Positions 43,062 through 52,415 of a stretch of 64,000 bases of DNA are shown here, piece by piece. This DNA is from Mesorhizobium japonicum MAFF 303099 (GTDB lineage: Bacteria; Pseudomonadota; Alphaproteobacteria; Rhizobiales; Rhizobiaceae). Within the stretch, counting starts at the first letter, position 1. Each line of letters starts with the position of its first letter. Under the pieces are notes generated by a model. It searched no databases. It saw nothing but the letters and a program-made list of their open reading frames with translations, and was not told where the DNA came from. A program made the translations under genes and the position numbers. Where the stretch lies: the NCBI RefSeq assembly GCF_000009625.1, contig NC_002678.2, positions 6,108,001-6,172,000 on the forward strand. Reading direction: 5' to 3'.

Positions 43062-44033
43062 CGCCACCCACAGCGCGCCGCCGATCAGGCCGAGGAAGAT
43101 CAGCCAGCCGACCTGGTTGTTCGACCGGAACAGCCGCAGGCATTGGTCCGGATCGTTGATATCCAGAACCGCGATCTGCCGTGCCATATGGGCGCCGGCG
43201 GCGATCAGTCCGGCGAGCGCCACCACCGGCGCCTGCGCCGAGGCGAAGGCGATGGCGAAACAAATCAGCGTGCCGCCGTAAAGCCCGGCCAGCCACGACT
43301 TGGTGTTGTCGCCGAACAGCCGCGCCGTCGAGCGCACGCCGACAATGGCGTCGTCTTCCTTGTCCTGGTGCGCATAGATCGTGTCGTAGCCGATCACCCA
43401 CAGGATCGAGCCGATATAGAGCATGATGGCGGGGCCATCGAGATCGCCGAACTCGACCGCCCATCCCATCAGCGCACCCCAGGAAAAGGCAAGGCCGAGA
43501 AACAATTGCGGCCAGTTGGTTATACGCTTCATGAATGGATAGATGGCGACGATCGCCAGCGAGCAGATGCCGAGCAGAATGGCGAAGCTGTTAAACTGCA
43601 GGAGCACGGCAAGGCCGACCAGGGCCTGCAGCACAAGAAACAGCCAGGCCCGCCGGCGCGTGGTCTGGCCCGACGGCAGCGGACGCGAGCGAGTGCGATC
43701 GACCTGGTTGTCGATGTTCTCGTCGACGATGTCGTTGTAGGTGCAGCCGGCGCCGCGCATGGCAATGGCGCCGACCAGGAACAGCACGAGATACAACGGC
43801 GCAGGCAGCAGTGAGAGCAGCGGGTCGCCGGGGCGCGGATAGGCGCTTGCCGCGAGCGCCGCCGACCACCAGCATGGCCACAAAAGCAACTGCCAGCCGA
43901 TCGGCCTGTCCCATCGCGCGAGCTGCGCGTAGGGCCAAACCGAGCGCGGCAGGACGCGGTAGACCCAATGGCCGTTCGGTGCATCGGCAACACGGCCCTG
44001 GGCGGCTTTCGACTGGATAGGTTCCATGTCCAT
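43044..44033 (-). CDS. ubiA: 4-hydroxybenzoate polyprenyltransferase
   Basis: 329 residues with eight or nine membrane helices. First aspartate motif GCTYNDIVDENIDNQVDRTRSRPLPSG and second YDTIYAHQDKEDDAIVGVRSTA are the UbiA prenyl-diphosphate/Mg2+ sites. It attaches the polyprenyl chain, made by the synthase at 28946, to 4-hydroxybenzoate in ubiquinone synthesis. ATG 44033 is followed by another at 44027; either is possible. It lies next to an unrelated LysR gene on the same strand. Confidence 0.95.
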   Translation of the reverse strand: MDMEPIQSKAAQGRVADAPNGHWVYRVLPRSVWPYAQLARWDRPIGWQLLLWPCWWSAALAASAYPRPGDPLLSLLPAPLYLVLFLVGAIAMRGAGCTYNDIVDENIDNQVDRTRSRPLPSGQTTRRRAWLFLVLQALVGLAVLLQFNSFAILLGICSLAIVAIYPFMKRITNWPQLFLGLAFSWGALMGWAVEFGDLDGPAIMLYIGSILWVIGYDTIYAHQDKEDDAIVGVRSTARLFGDNTKSWLAGLYGGTLICFAIAFASAQAPVVALAGLIAAGAHMARQIAVLDINDPDQCLRLFRSNNQVGWLIFLGLIGGALWVALKPLV

Positions 44034-44095
44034 GGAGTGGCAGCAGCCGCGGAAACCGTCAAGCGGCAAGCGGATGAGCAGCGACCGTCAGCCCG

Positions 44096-45007
44096 TCACG
44101 ACGCGAAGATGTCGCGCGTGGAAAACCAGGCTTTCGCCGTCTCGACGAATGCCAGTGCCGCATTCGACACGCGTTGGTGCGTGTCATAGGTGAGGATGAT
44201 GCGCTGCATCGGCAGCGGATCCGACAGCGGCTTGCAGATCAAGGGCAGTCCATCATAGCTACGGTCGCCTTGCGGGCGGGTGTAGCTGATGGCGACACCA
44301 AAACCGTTCGCCACCATGCTCCGCTGGAGTTCGAACGAACTTGTCGCCCTGTCGGCTACCGGCGACAGGCCACGGCTGCGGAACAGATCGAGCATGTGCT
44401 GCCAGCTGTGCGGCTGGTCCGTCGTGATCAGCGGATAGGCGGCCATGTCCGCCAGGCTGACCTCGGCGTGGTCCGCCAGCGCATGGCCTGCCGGCAGCAA
44501 TGCATGCGGCCGCAACTCGTGCAGCAGGATGCGGGCGAAATGCGAGGGCAGGCCAAGATCATAGCTAAGGCCGAGATCGATGGCGGCGTCAGCGAGACGC
44601 CGTCCGAGCGTCTCGAACGTTTCGTCGCGAACGATGACGGCGACATCTGGATGGCGTTCGGAAAAAGCGCGGATCAGACCCGGCGCGAAATAGGGCGCCA
44701 GATCCTCGAAACATCCAAGCACCAGCTCGCCGCCGACGGCTGAATTGCCCGAGCTCAGGCTCATCAGTTCGTCCGCCTCGGCAAGAACCTGTTTCGCCTT
44801 CGCCACGACGGCACGGCCGAAGGAGGTCAGCGAAACGCCGCTGCCGCGCTGGCGCACGAACAGTTTCTGGCCGAAATCCTTTTCGATCGCGTCGATCGCC
44901 ACCGAAATCGAGGGCTGCGAAATGTTCAGCGTCCTGGCCGCGCCGGTGACGCTGCCATGGCGGGCGACGGCGACCAGATAACGCAATTGGGTGAGGCTGG
45001 GGCTCAT
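44096..45007 (-). CDS. LysR-family transcriptional regulator
   Basis: 303 residues. LRYLVAVARHGSVTGAARTLNISQPSISVAIDAIEKDFGQKLFVRQ is the DNA-binding helix-turn-helix; the remaining part (VLGCFEDLAPYFAPGLIRAFSERHPDV) is the ligand domain of a CbbR/IclR-like LysR group. It is divergent from the PhyH-family gene at 45098, separated by 90 bases rich in AT, and is its likely controller. The two genes are a typical regulator-target pair in rhizobia, although the substrate is unknown. Confidence 0.9.
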   Translation of the reverse strand: MSPSLTQLRYLVAVARHGSVTGAARTLNISQPSISVAIDAIEKDFGQKLFVRQRGSGVSLTSFGRAVVAKAKQVLAEADELMSLSSGNSAVGGELVLGCFEDLAPYFAPGLIRAFSERHPDVAVIVRDETFETLGRRLADAAIDLGLSYDLGLPSHFARILLHELRPHALLPAGHALADHAEVSLADMAAYPLITTDQPHSWQHMLDLFRSRGLSPVADRATSSFELQRSMVANGFGVAISYTRPQGDRSYDGLPLICKPLSDPLPMQRIILTYDTHQRVSNAALAFVETAKAWFSTRDIFAS

Positions 45008-45097
45008 AGTCTTGTTCTATGTGTCAGATGAGAAGTTATTATTTTACTGCATGAGTGTGGGTTGCGATAGTCGTCCCGATCCTGAAAGGAGGACACC

Positions 45098-45919
45098 ATG
45101 GCTTCCCAGACAGCTGCCCGCGCCATCGACACCGGCCTGATCGAGGCGGAGACGATTGCCGACTACCAGCGTGACGGCGCGGTTTGTATCCGCGGCGCTT
45201 TCAAGGGCTGGGTCGATACGATTGCCGCCGGCATCGAGCGCAACATGCAAAACCGCAGCGCCACCGCGTCCGACATCGCCAATGGCCGCGGCAGTTTCTT
45301 CGACGATTACTGCAACTGGGAGCGCATTCCTGAATTCGTGGAGCTGGTGCGGAAATCGCCGGCCGCCGAACTGGCGGCGGCGGTGATGCAGTCGCGCACC
45401 GCGCAGTTCTTCCACGATCACGTTCTGGTCAAGGAGCCCGGCACGCAGAAGCCGACGCCCTGGCATCAGGATATTCCGTACTACTTCGTCGACGGCCGAC
45501 AGACGGTGAGCTTCTGGATCCCCATCGATCCGGTGAAGGAGGCGACGCTGCGCCTGATCGCCGGCTCGCACAAATGGGACAAGATGATCCTGCCGGTGCG
45601 CTGGCTCGACGACAGCAATTTTTACGCCGGCGAGGGCGACTATCTGCCGGTGCCGGATCCCGACAAGGATCCGTCGATGAAAGTGCTCGAATGGGAGATG
45701 GAGCCGGGCGACGCCATTCTGTTCGACTTCCGCACCGCGCATGGCGCGCGCGGCAATTTGACCTCGGCACGGCGCCGGGCGCTGTCGCTGCGTTGGGTTG
45801 GCGACGATGCCCATTATGTCGAGCGGCCGGGTCGCACCTCGCCGCCCTATCACGGCCATGGCATGCAGCCCGGCCAGAGGCTGCGCGAGGATTGGTTCCC
45901 GGTCGTCTTCCCCGCCTAA
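45098..45919 (+). CDS. Phytanoyl-CoA dioxygenase (PhyH)-family protein
   Basis: 273 residues. The Fe(II) triad is visible in PTPWHQDIPYYFVDG (His, Asp) and the distal His in DFRTAHGARGN; the 2-oxoglutarate-binding Arg probably is in RRALSLRWVGD. A large hydrophilic FDxxxxxxWxRIPEF segment precedes it. It belongs to the PhyH oxygenases that hydroxylate small amines or acids. AAGGAGGA at 45086-45093 is the strongest Shine-Dalgarno in this part of the window. Divergent from a LysR gene, which probably activates it. Confidence 0.88.
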   Translation: MASQTAARAIDTGLIEAETIADYQRDGAVCIRGAFKGWVDTIAAGIERNMQNRSATASDIANGRGSFFDDYCNWERIPEFVELVRKSPAAELAAAVMQSRTAQFFHDHVLVKEPGTQKPTPWHQDIPYYFVDGRQTVSFWIPIDPVKEATLRLIAGSHKWDKMILPVRWLDDSNFYAGEGDYLPVPDPDKDPSMKVLEWEMEPGDAILFDFRTAHGARGNLTSARRRALSLRWVGDDAHYVERPGRTSPPYHGHGMQPGQRLREDWFPVVFPA

Positions 45920-46200
45920 ATCGAATTGCCACAAAATCGACGGCGATGGCCGCCGCCGATTTCGGTCGGGGATAACGTTCCCGTGCGCAATTTCGATCAA
46001 AACATCCTGATGCCTTGACCCGTCGCCCGGAGAGCAATAGCGGGTGCTCCAAGAGACTGTTTCGAAATTCGCTCCGGCGAGTCATATGGCGGTGGTTTCG
46101 AGAACCGTAGCGCAGCGGACATCTAGTCCGTGAGCAACGGAAGCGCAGAAAACGCCATCAGATGGCCGCCAGAGCGGATTTTCGGCATCAAGAGGTGGCC

Positions 46201-47478
46201 ATGAACGTTCTTCTTCTGGGCTCCGGCGGCCGCGAACATGCGCTTGCCTGGAAGATTGCCGCCTCGCCGCTGCTGACCAAACTGTACGCGGCCCCCGGCA
46301 ATCCGGGCATAGGTGCTGAGGCTGAGCTGGTGAAGCTTGATATCACCGACCACGCCGCCGTGACCGCCTTCTGCCAGGAGAAGAAAATCGACCTCGTCGT
46401 GGTTGGTCCGGAAGGGCCGCTTGTCGCCGGTATCGCGGACGATTTGCGCGCCGAAAACATCCGCGTCTTCGGGCCTTCGAAGGCCGCCGCGCGGCTGGAG
46501 GGTTCGAAGGGTTTCACCAAGGACCTCTGCGCCCGATACAACATTCCGACCGCCGCCTATGGCCGTTTCAACGATCTGGCCTCAGCCAAGGCCTATGTCG
46601 ACCAGACCGGCGCGCCGATCGTCATCAAGGCCGATGGGCTCGCCGCCGGCAAGGGCGTCACTGTCGCCATGACGTCGGATGAAGCACGGGCGGCGCTCGA
46701 TGCCTGCTTCGAAGGATCCTTCGGCGCTGCCGGAGCGGAGGTGGTGGTCGAGGAATTCATGACCGGCGAGGAGGCGAGCTTCTTCTGCCTCTGCGACGGT
46801 ACGACCGCGCTGCCCTTCGGCACGGCGCAGGACCACAAGCGTGTCGGCGATGGCGATGTCGGCCCCAACACCGGCGGCATGGGCGCCTATTCGCCGGCGC
46901 CGGTGATGACGCCGGAAATGATCGAGCGTACCATGCGAGAGATCATCGAGCCGACGATGCGCGGCATGGCCGAGCTTGGCGCGCCCTTCGCCGGCATTCT
47001 CTTCGCCGGGCTGATGATCACGGACAAGGGGCCTAAGCTGATCGAATACAACACCCGCTTCGGCGACCCGGAATGCCAGGTGCTGATGATGCGGTTGAAG
47101 GACGACCTGCTGGTGCTGCTCAACGCCGCCGTCGACGGTCAGCTGGCGCACACGTCCATACGCTGGCGCGACGAGGCGGCGCTCACCGTGGTGATGGCGG
47201 CGCGGGGCTATCCCGGCACACCGGAAAAAGGCTCGGTTATCCGCGGCGTCGAGCAGGCGGCGGGCGAAGGCGTCCAGATCTTCCACGCCGGCACCGCCAT
47301 CAATGGCGGCGCGCTGGTCGCCAATGGCGGCCGCGTCCTCAATGTCACGGCGAGCGGCGCCACGGTCGGCGAGGCCCAGAAGCGGGCCTATGCCGCGCTC
47401 GACCGGATCGATTGGCCGGACGGCTTCTGCCGCCGCGACATTGGCTGGCAGGCCGTGGCGCGCGAGCGGGCGAGCTGA
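46201..47478 (+). CDS. purD: Phosphoribosylamine-glycine ligase
   Basis: 425 residues. [23 protein letters not shown] is the N-terminal domain, ATP-grasp motifs include [20 protein letters not shown] and [11 protein letters not shown] (metal-binding), with LDVQNGPGF-like text in the C-terminal domain. Second step of purine synthesis. ATG 46201 chosen; an in-frame ATG at 46162 is not family-like. The 281-base gap before it shows nothing I recognise apart from weak promoter-like motifs. It is convergent with the GH25 gene. Confidence 0.96.
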   Translation: MNVLLLGSGGREHALAWKIAASPLLTKLYAAPGNPGIGAEAELVKLDITDHAAVTAFCQEKKIDLVVVGPEGPLVAGIADDLRAENIRVFGPSKAAARLEGSKGFTKDLCARYNIPTAAYGRFNDLASAKAYVDQTGAPIVIKADGLAAGKGVTVAMTSDEARAALDACFEGSFGAAGAEVVVEEFMTGEEASFFCLCDGTTALPFGTAQDHKRVGDGDVGPNTGGMGAYSPAPVMTPEMIERTMREIIEPTMRGMAELGAPFAGILFAGLMITDKGPKLIEYNTRFGDPECQVLMMRLKDDLLVLLNAAVDGQLAHTSIRWRDEAALTVVMAARGYPGTPEKGSVIRGVEQAAGEGVQIFHAGTAINGGALVANGGRVLNVTASGATVGEAQKRAYAALDRIDWPDGFCRRDIGWQAVARERAS

Positions 47479-47495
47479 GATTTCGGAGCGGGGGC

Positions 47496-48659
47496 TTACG
47501 GCCGGCCGCGATCGATTTCGGTCGAACCGGTGCTGACGGGGTCGGCCGCGGCGAAGGCGGCGTCCAGCTGCTCTGGCGAACGCTGCCCGATTCGCTTCCA
47601 GGCGACATATTGCACGATGCCGAAGCCTGGCCGTCGCGGCACCGTCTTCACGACGGGCATGCGGAACCCGTCGCGGAATTTGGACCAGCGTGAACCGAGC
47701 ACTGCGACCATTTCCTCGAAGGTCGGCGGCGTTGCCACATCGGCGTAGATGAGGGTGGTCTTGCCGGCGAGCGCTGCTTCGCGCGAGAGCGGCACCGGCA
47801 CGCTGGCAAGGTAGTCGGATGGCACGTCGATCAGTCCGCCAAAAGGCCATTGCTGGCGCAGCGTGGCGGCGTCCGTCGGCACGACGTTGACGTCGATGTT
47901 ATTGGGCGTGCCGGCTACCCTGTAGGGGCAACGGAAGCGGCCGCAATTGGCCTGCGCAGAAAACTGCCAGAGCGCGTAGCCTTGCCAGTTACCCATGGGA
48001 AAATGCACATCGATGTCAGGCTTGTAGCGTGCGTACCAAAGCGGCAGCCGCGACAGCAGCCGGTATTTGTAGCGGTTGTCGGCGATATACTGCGCGGTCT
48101 TGCCGTTGGTGTAGAGCACCGGGAAGCGGCCGACGCGCCGATGCACCTGGCGTACGAACTCCTCGGCATCGTCGAGCGACATCCATTGCGAGGGATCGAT
48201 GCCCTCGATGTCGAGCGCCATGAGATCGTCCGGCGCGGGATCGGCGAAATCGAGGAAATTGTTGGCCTGCTCGACCGGATTGCCAGGGCGGGCAAGGTGA
48301 TAGGCGCCCCATTTCATGCCGAGTGCCTTGGCGACGACCCGGCGCGTCTGGAACAGTTCGCGCGTCACCGCATGGCGTTTCCACAACGCCTTGCAAAGCT
48401 TCACGTCGTTGTCGCTGCCGAAACAGAAATAGGGCGGGGGCATGCCGTCGGAGGCCTTGTTGATGAAGGCGGCGATGCGCTTGTCGGTGGCGAGCTGCCC
48501 CCAGTCGATGGAATTGTATTCGTAGGCGTCGACGACCAGCGCGCGGTCGGCACTCTTCCACGGCTCGGAGAAATCCGAAGCCTTTGCCGCCGACATCAGC
48601 GCCATCATCGCCGCGAGAGCGATCGCTGAGCGGCGAAGACGATGCGCCGGCGTTTTCAA
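47496..48659 (-). CDS. Secreted GH25-family glycosyl hydrolase (lysozyme-like)
   Basis: 387 residues. A signal peptide (MKTPAHRLRRSAIALAAMMALMSAAKA) precedes the Asp44 site (ALVVDAYEYNSIDW) and the catalytic DxE, Asp150 and Glu152 in LMALDIEGID. These are the acids of Chalaropsis-type muramidases. About 130 extra residues follow the domain, with no known function (PPTFEEMVAVLGSRWSKFRDGF...). The family cleaves peptidoglycan 1,4-beta links between MurNAc and GlcNAc. Secretion suggests action in the periplasm or outside. Confidence 0.85.
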   Translation of the reverse strand: MKTPAHRLRRSAIALAAMMALMSAAKASDFSEPWKSADRALVVDAYEYNSIDWGQLATDKRIAAFINKASDGMPPPYFCFGSDNDVKLCKALWKRHAVTRELFQTRRVVAKALGMKWGAYHLARPGNPVEQANNFLDFADPAPDDLMALDIEGIDPSQWMSLDDAEEFVRQVHRRVGRFPVLYTNGKTAQYIADNRYKYRLLSRLPLWYARYKPDIDVHFPMGNWQGYALWQFSAQANCGRFRCPYRVAGTPNNIDVNVVPTDAATLRQQWPFGGLIDVPSDYLASVPVPLSREAALAGKTTLIYADVATPPTFEEMVAVLGSRWSKFRDGFRMPVVKTVPRRPGFGIVQYVAWKRIGQRSPEQLDAAFAAADPVSTGSTEIDRGRP

Positions 48660-48739
48660 ACAGGGGGTCCCCGTTGTTCAAACACCGATGGTGAACCGCT
48701 ATGGTTAAGGAATGCTTCTCGAAGCAGGGCCGTGGCGAG

Positions 48740-48976
48740 CTAGCGCCGGTTGAACGGTTGAAATTCAAACGGGTCGGGCGCGGGCTCTTGCCGCAGCGTG
48801 CCTTCGGCGGCGCGCTTGCGGTGGTGGGTGAGCGAACATTGCGGCGAGCACAATAGACCGCGATCCGACCAGTAGGCGGCGCCATGTTCCAACTGGCCGC
48901 CATGATGCCAGAACCCCGTTGCGCGGTAGGGCATGCCGCATTCGATGCAGCGGTAGGCGTCGGGTCTGGCGAGCAT
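48740..48976 (-). CDS. Small zinc-ribbon protein of unknown function
   Basis: 78 residues. MLARPDAYRCIECGMPYRATGFWHHGGQLEHGAAYWSDRGLLCSPQCSLTHHRKRA contains a CxxC and a CxxxC pair with histidines between them, a probable zinc-binding ribbon. It belongs to a type of short proteins found in Mesorhizobium; I do not know a function. It lies 81 bases upstream of the GH25 gene on the same strand. A possible RNA- or protein-binding role is a guess. Confidence 0.68.
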   Translation of the reverse strand: MLARPDAYRCIECGMPYRATGFWHHGGQLEHGAAYWSDRGLLCSPQCSLTHHRKRAAEGTLRQEPAPDPFEFQPFNRR

Positions 48977-49084
48977 GGGCTAGGTTCCGGTCGGCTGGTT
49001 CTGGTCTGTCGCCGGGTCGGCTTGTGCGGCGTCGATCGAATTTAATACAGGCCGGCGCGATTGCAAAATCCACGTGACAAAGTT

Positions 49085-49105
49085 TGACGTTTACGTAAAA
49101 AGACA
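49085..49105 (+). promoter_or_regulatory. Putative LiuR-like operator/promoter ahead of the acyl-CoA genes
   Basis: TTGACG (49085-49090) directly joined to the palindrome TTTACGTAAA (49091-49100). Similar TTTACG/CGTAAA motifs are bound by MerR-family LiuR regulators of branched-chain amino-acid and fatty-acid degradation in proteobacteria. It is about 85 bases upstream of the acyl-CoA dehydrogenase gene. Regulator identity is inferred; no liuR gene is in this window. Confidence 0.35.
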
Positions 49106-49191
49106 CTGGGAGACCGCCCAAAGGCGGATGGTTTTGCAGCAGCACCGGCTCTAGGGTCGGCGAGGCCGATGCATCAGGAGGGTCGAGCGGC

Positions 49192-50961
49192 ATGTATCGG
49201 GCACCGGTCGAGGATATCGCGTTCACGCTGAAGCATGTTGCGGGCATGAAATCCGCCCTTGATGCCGGTAGGTTCGGCGATCTCGGCGAGGACCTGGTCG
49301 ACGCCGTCCTTGGCGAGGCCGGCCGTTTCGCCACCGAGGAGGTGGCACCGCTCTATAAGATCGGCGACGAACACGGTGCGGTGCTCAGGGATGCCGCCGT
49401 CACCATGCCGCCCGGCTGGAAGGAGCTTTATCGCCGCTGGATCGATGGCGGCTGGAACGCGCTGTCGGGGCCTGAAGACTATGGCGGCCAGGCGCTGCCG
49501 ACCATGCTGGGCGTCGCCGCGCTCGAAATGTGGAACTCGGCCGCCATGGCCTTCGGCATCGGCCCGACGCTGACCATGGGCGCGGTCGAAGCGCTCGACA
49601 AGCATGCCTCCGAAGCGCTCAAGGCGAAGTATCTCGCCAAGCTGGTGTCCGGCGAATGGATGGGCACGATGAATCTGACCGAGCCGCAGGCGGGCTCCGA
49701 TCTCGCCGCCTTGCGCGCCCGCGCCGAGCCCGCTGGCGACGGCACCTACCGCATCTTCGGCCAGAAGATCTTCATCACCTATGGCGAGCACGATTTCACC
49801 GACAACATCATCCATCTGGTGCTGGCGCGGCTGCCCGACGCGCCGGCCGGCACGCGCGGCATCTCGCTGTTCCTGGTGCCGAAGTTTTTCGTCAACGACG
49901 ATGGCTCGCTTGGCGCCCGCAACGACGTCTTCTGTTCCGGCCTCGAGCACAAGCTCGGCATCCATGCTTCGCCGACCTGCACTATGATTTATGGCGACGG
50001 TTTCCGGGGCGCCACGCCCGGCGCCATCGGCTGGCTGATCGGCGAGGAAAACAAGGGCCTCGCCTGCATGTTCACCATGATGAACAATGCCCGCCTCGCC
50101 GTCGGCATGCAGGGTGTCGCGGTCGCGGAAGCCGCCACCCAGAAGGCGATCGCCTATGCCAATGAGCGCCGCCAGGGCAAGGCGGCTGATTACGCCGGCG
50201 CCGGCATGGCGCCGATCGTCCATCACCCTGACGTGCAGCGCAATCTCCTGACCATGAAGGCGCTGACGCAGACGGCGCGGGCGATCAGCTATTCCTGCGC
50301 CCACGCCATCGACATGGCACGCGTCTCGGATGGCGATCAGGCGGCGCATTGGCGCGACCGCGCGAACCTGCTCACGCCGCTGGCCAAGGCCTTTTCGACC
50401 GATGTCGGCGTCGAAGTCGCTTCGCTCGGCGTGCAGGTGCATGGCGGCATGGGCTTCATCGAGGAAACGGGTGCCGCAGCCTTCTACCGCGATGCGCGCA
50501 TCGCGCCGATCTACGAGGGCACCAACGGCATCCAGGCGATCGATCTGGTCACCCGCAAGCTGCCGCTCGGCGGCGGCGAGCATGTGCATGGCTTCATCGG
50601 CGAACTCGCCGGGGCCGCCAATGCCGTGCGCACCTCGAACCTGCAAGGTTTCGGCCGCACCGCCGATGCGCTCGACGCAGCACTTGGCGACCTGACGCAA
50701 GCGACGCGCTTCCTGCAGAAACTGTCGGCCGACGGCCGGATGGAAGAGGCGCTGGCGGGAGCGACGCCGTATCTCAGGCTGATCTCGCTTGCCGCTGGCG
50801 GCGCCTACCTGGCGCGCGGCGCTCTTGCCGATCAGGATCGCATCGCGCTGTGCCGCTTCTTCGCCGAGAACTTGCTCGGCGAGGCACGCGCCTTGAGGGA
50901 ACGCGTCATCGACGGCGCGGAGAGCCTCGCTGCCGCCGGCAAGACGTTGATATCAGCTTGA
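49192..50961 (+). CDS. Acyl-CoA dehydrogenase with C-terminal extension (about 590 residues)
   Basis: 589 residues. Flavin-dependent dehydrogenase core: GTMNLTEPQAGSDLAALRARAEP, SPTCTMIYGDGFRGATPGAIGWLIGEENKGLACMFTMMNNARLAVG, and GGMGFIEETGAAAFYRDARIAPIYEGTNGIQAIDLVTRKL with the catalytic glutamate in YEGTNGIQ. It has the extra N-terminal and C-terminal (about 465-589) domains of the long ACAD10/AcdA-like family. Catalyses alpha-beta dehydrogenation of acyl-CoA. Forms a two-gene unit with the enoyl-CoA hydratase 25 bases downstream. Confidence 0.94.
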   Translation: MYRAPVEDIAFTLKHVAGMKSALDAGRFGDLGEDLVDAVLGEAGRFATEEVAPLYKIGDEHGAVLRDAAVTMPPGWKELYRRWIDGGWNALSGPEDYGGQALPTMLGVAALEMWNSAAMAFGIGPTLTMGAVEALDKHASEALKAKYLAKLVSGEWMGTMNLTEPQAGSDLAALRARAEPAGDGTYRIFGQKIFITYGEHDFTDNIIHLVLARLPDAPAGTRGISLFLVPKFFVNDDGSLGARNDVFCSGLEHKLGIHASPTCTMIYGDGFRGATPGAIGWLIGEENKGLACMFTMMNNARLAVGMQGVAVAEAATQKAIAYANERRQGKAADYAGAGMAPIVHHPDVQRNLLTMKALTQTARAISYSCAHAIDMARVSDGDQAAHWRDRANLLTPLAKAFSTDVGVEVASLGVQVHGGMGFIEETGAAAFYRDARIAPIYEGTNGIQAIDLVTRKLPLGGGEHVHGFIGELAGAANAVRTSNLQGFGRTADALDAALGDLTQATRFLQKLSADGRMEEALAGATPYLRLISLAAGGAYLARGALADQDRIALCRFFAENLLGEARALRERVIDGAESLAAAGKTLISA

Positions 50962-50986
50962 ATTCTCACAGCGCTCACCAGGGAAG

Positions 50987-51745
50987 ATGACCGTGACAGA
51001 CCATATCCTCGTCGAGCGCCAGGGCGCCATCCAGATCATCCGCATGAACCGCCCGGACAAGAAGAACGCGCTGACGCGTGCCATGTACGCGAAAATGTCG
51101 GCGGCGCTTGCCGAAGGCGATGCCGATCCGGGGATCCGCGTCCACGTCTTCCTAGGCGTGCCAGGCGCCTTCTCCTCCGGCAACGACCTTGCCGATTTCA
51201 TGGTTGTCGCCAGCGGCGGTGACGGCGGCACGGAGGTCTGGGATTTCCTGATGGCGCTGGCCAGGGTCGAAAAAGCCATCGTCTCCGGCGTCGACGGCAT
51301 CGCGGTCGGCATCGGCACGACGCTCAACCTGCATTGCGACCTGACCTTCGCCACGCCGCGCACCGTGTTCAGGACGCCTTTCGTCGATCTTGGCCTGGTG
51401 CCCGAGGCCGGCTCCAGTCTGCTGGCGCCGCGCATCCTGGGTCAGCAGGGCGCTTTTGCGCTGCTCGGCCTTGGCGAAGGTTTTTCCGCCGAGCGCGCGA
51501 AGGCCGCCGGCCTGATCTACGATGTGGTCGAGGAGGCCGCGCTGGAGGCCTCGGTCCTTGCAGCCGCCAGCCAGATCGCCGCCAAGCCGCCGCAGGCGCT
51601 GAAAATCGCGCGCGATCTCATGCGCGGCTCGCGTGACGATCTCGTCGCCCGCATCGGCGAGGAAAGCGAACATTTTCGCGAGCGGCTGAAGTCGGATGAG
51701 GCCCGCGCGGCGCTCACCGCGTTCATGACCAGGAAGAAGGGCTGA
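50987..51745 (+). CDS. Enoyl-CoA hydratase/isomerase family protein
   Basis: 252 residues. RMNRPDKKNALTRAMYAKMSAAL, GVPGAFSSGNDLADFM (the oxyanion-hole segment), and DGIAVGIGTTLNLHCDLTFATPRTVFRTPFVDLGLVPEAGSSLLAPRILG of the crotonase fold. One active-site glutamate of the usual pair is in VPEAGSS. It probably hydrates the 2-enoyl-CoA made by the dehydrogenase before it (stop at 50961, start 50987). Chain length of substrate unknown. Confidence 0.93.
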   Translation: MTVTDHILVERQGAIQIIRMNRPDKKNALTRAMYAKMSAALAEGDADPGIRVHVFLGVPGAFSSGNDLADFMVVASGGDGGTEVWDFLMALARVEKAIVSGVDGIAVGIGTTLNLHCDLTFATPRTVFRTPFVDLGLVPEAGSSLLAPRILGQQGAFALLGLGEGFSAERAKAAGLIYDVVEEAALEASVLAAASQIAAKPPQALKIARDLMRGSRDDLVARIGEESEHFRERLKSDEARAALTAFMTRKKG

Positions 51746-51757
51746 GGCCTTGCCCTT

Positions 51758-52375
51758 TCAGGGATAGAGCCGCGCCTTGTCCCAATCGCCTTTCGCGTTG
51801 CGGGAAAAAACCACCCGGTCATGCAGCCGGAATGGGCGGTCGTGCCAGAACTCGATCGTCTTCGGCACGATGCGGAACCCAGACCAGTGCTTCGGGCGCG
51901 GAATCTCGCCGATGGCGTAGCGCGCCGTGTATTCGGCGACAGCTTTCTCCAGCGCGAAGCGGCTTTCCAGCGGCCGTGACTGCTTCGACGCCCAGGCGCC
52001 GATGCGGCTGCCGCGTGGGCGCGTCGCGTAATAGGCGTCGGCCTCGGCATCGCTGACGATCTCCACCGGGCCGCGAATGCGCACCTGCCGGCGTAGCGAT
52101 TTCCAGTGGAAACACATCGCCGCCTTCATGCTGCCAAGAATCTCCTGGCCCTTCGCGCTTTCGAAATTCGTGTAGAAGACAAAGCCGCCTTCATCGAACC
52201 CCTTCAGCAGCACCATCCGCACATCCGGCATGCCTTCGGCGTCGACGGTCGCCAGCGCCACGCCATTGGCATCGTTGATTTCGCTCTTGGTGGCGTCGTC
52301 CAGCCATGCGGCAAAGAGGCGAAACGGCTCGGCCGCTTCGGTAAAGTCACTGGTTGTTAACTCTGTGTCACTCAT
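51758..52375 (-). CDS. pdxH: Pyridoxamine 5'-phosphate oxidase
   Basis: 205 residues. [43 protein letters not shown] and the C-terminal [27 protein letters not shown] are diagnostic; FMN phosphate is bound by the RMVLLKG and FYTNxxSxKG segments. Oxidises PNP/PMP to pyridoxal phosphate. ATG 52375 (MSDTELTT). It is convergent with the enoyl-CoA hydratase gene with 12 bases between the stops, and divergent from a surface lipoprotein gene. Confidence 0.95.
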   Translation of the reverse strand: MSDTELTTSDFTEAAEPFRLFAAWLDDATKSEINDANGVALATVDAEGMPDVRMVLLKGFDEGGFVFYTNFESAKGQEILGSMKAAMCFHWKSLRRQVRIRGPVEIVSDAEADAYYATRPRGSRIGAWASKQSRPLESRFALEKAVAEYTARYAIGEIPRPKHWSGFRIVPKTIEFWHDRPFRLHDRVVFSRNAKGDWDKARLYP

Positions 52376-52415
52376 AGTTTTTCTCAAATTGTCACGAAAT
52401 CAGGGAGGTTGCCGA

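Noticed and set aside
45920..46200. Possible promoter CTTGAC at 46014 before purD
   Set aside because: At the right spacing there is only ATAGCG, a poor -10; not enough to call.
49174..50700. 508-codon open frame antisense to the acyl-CoA dehydrogenase
   Set aside because: Shadow of a well-supported gene.
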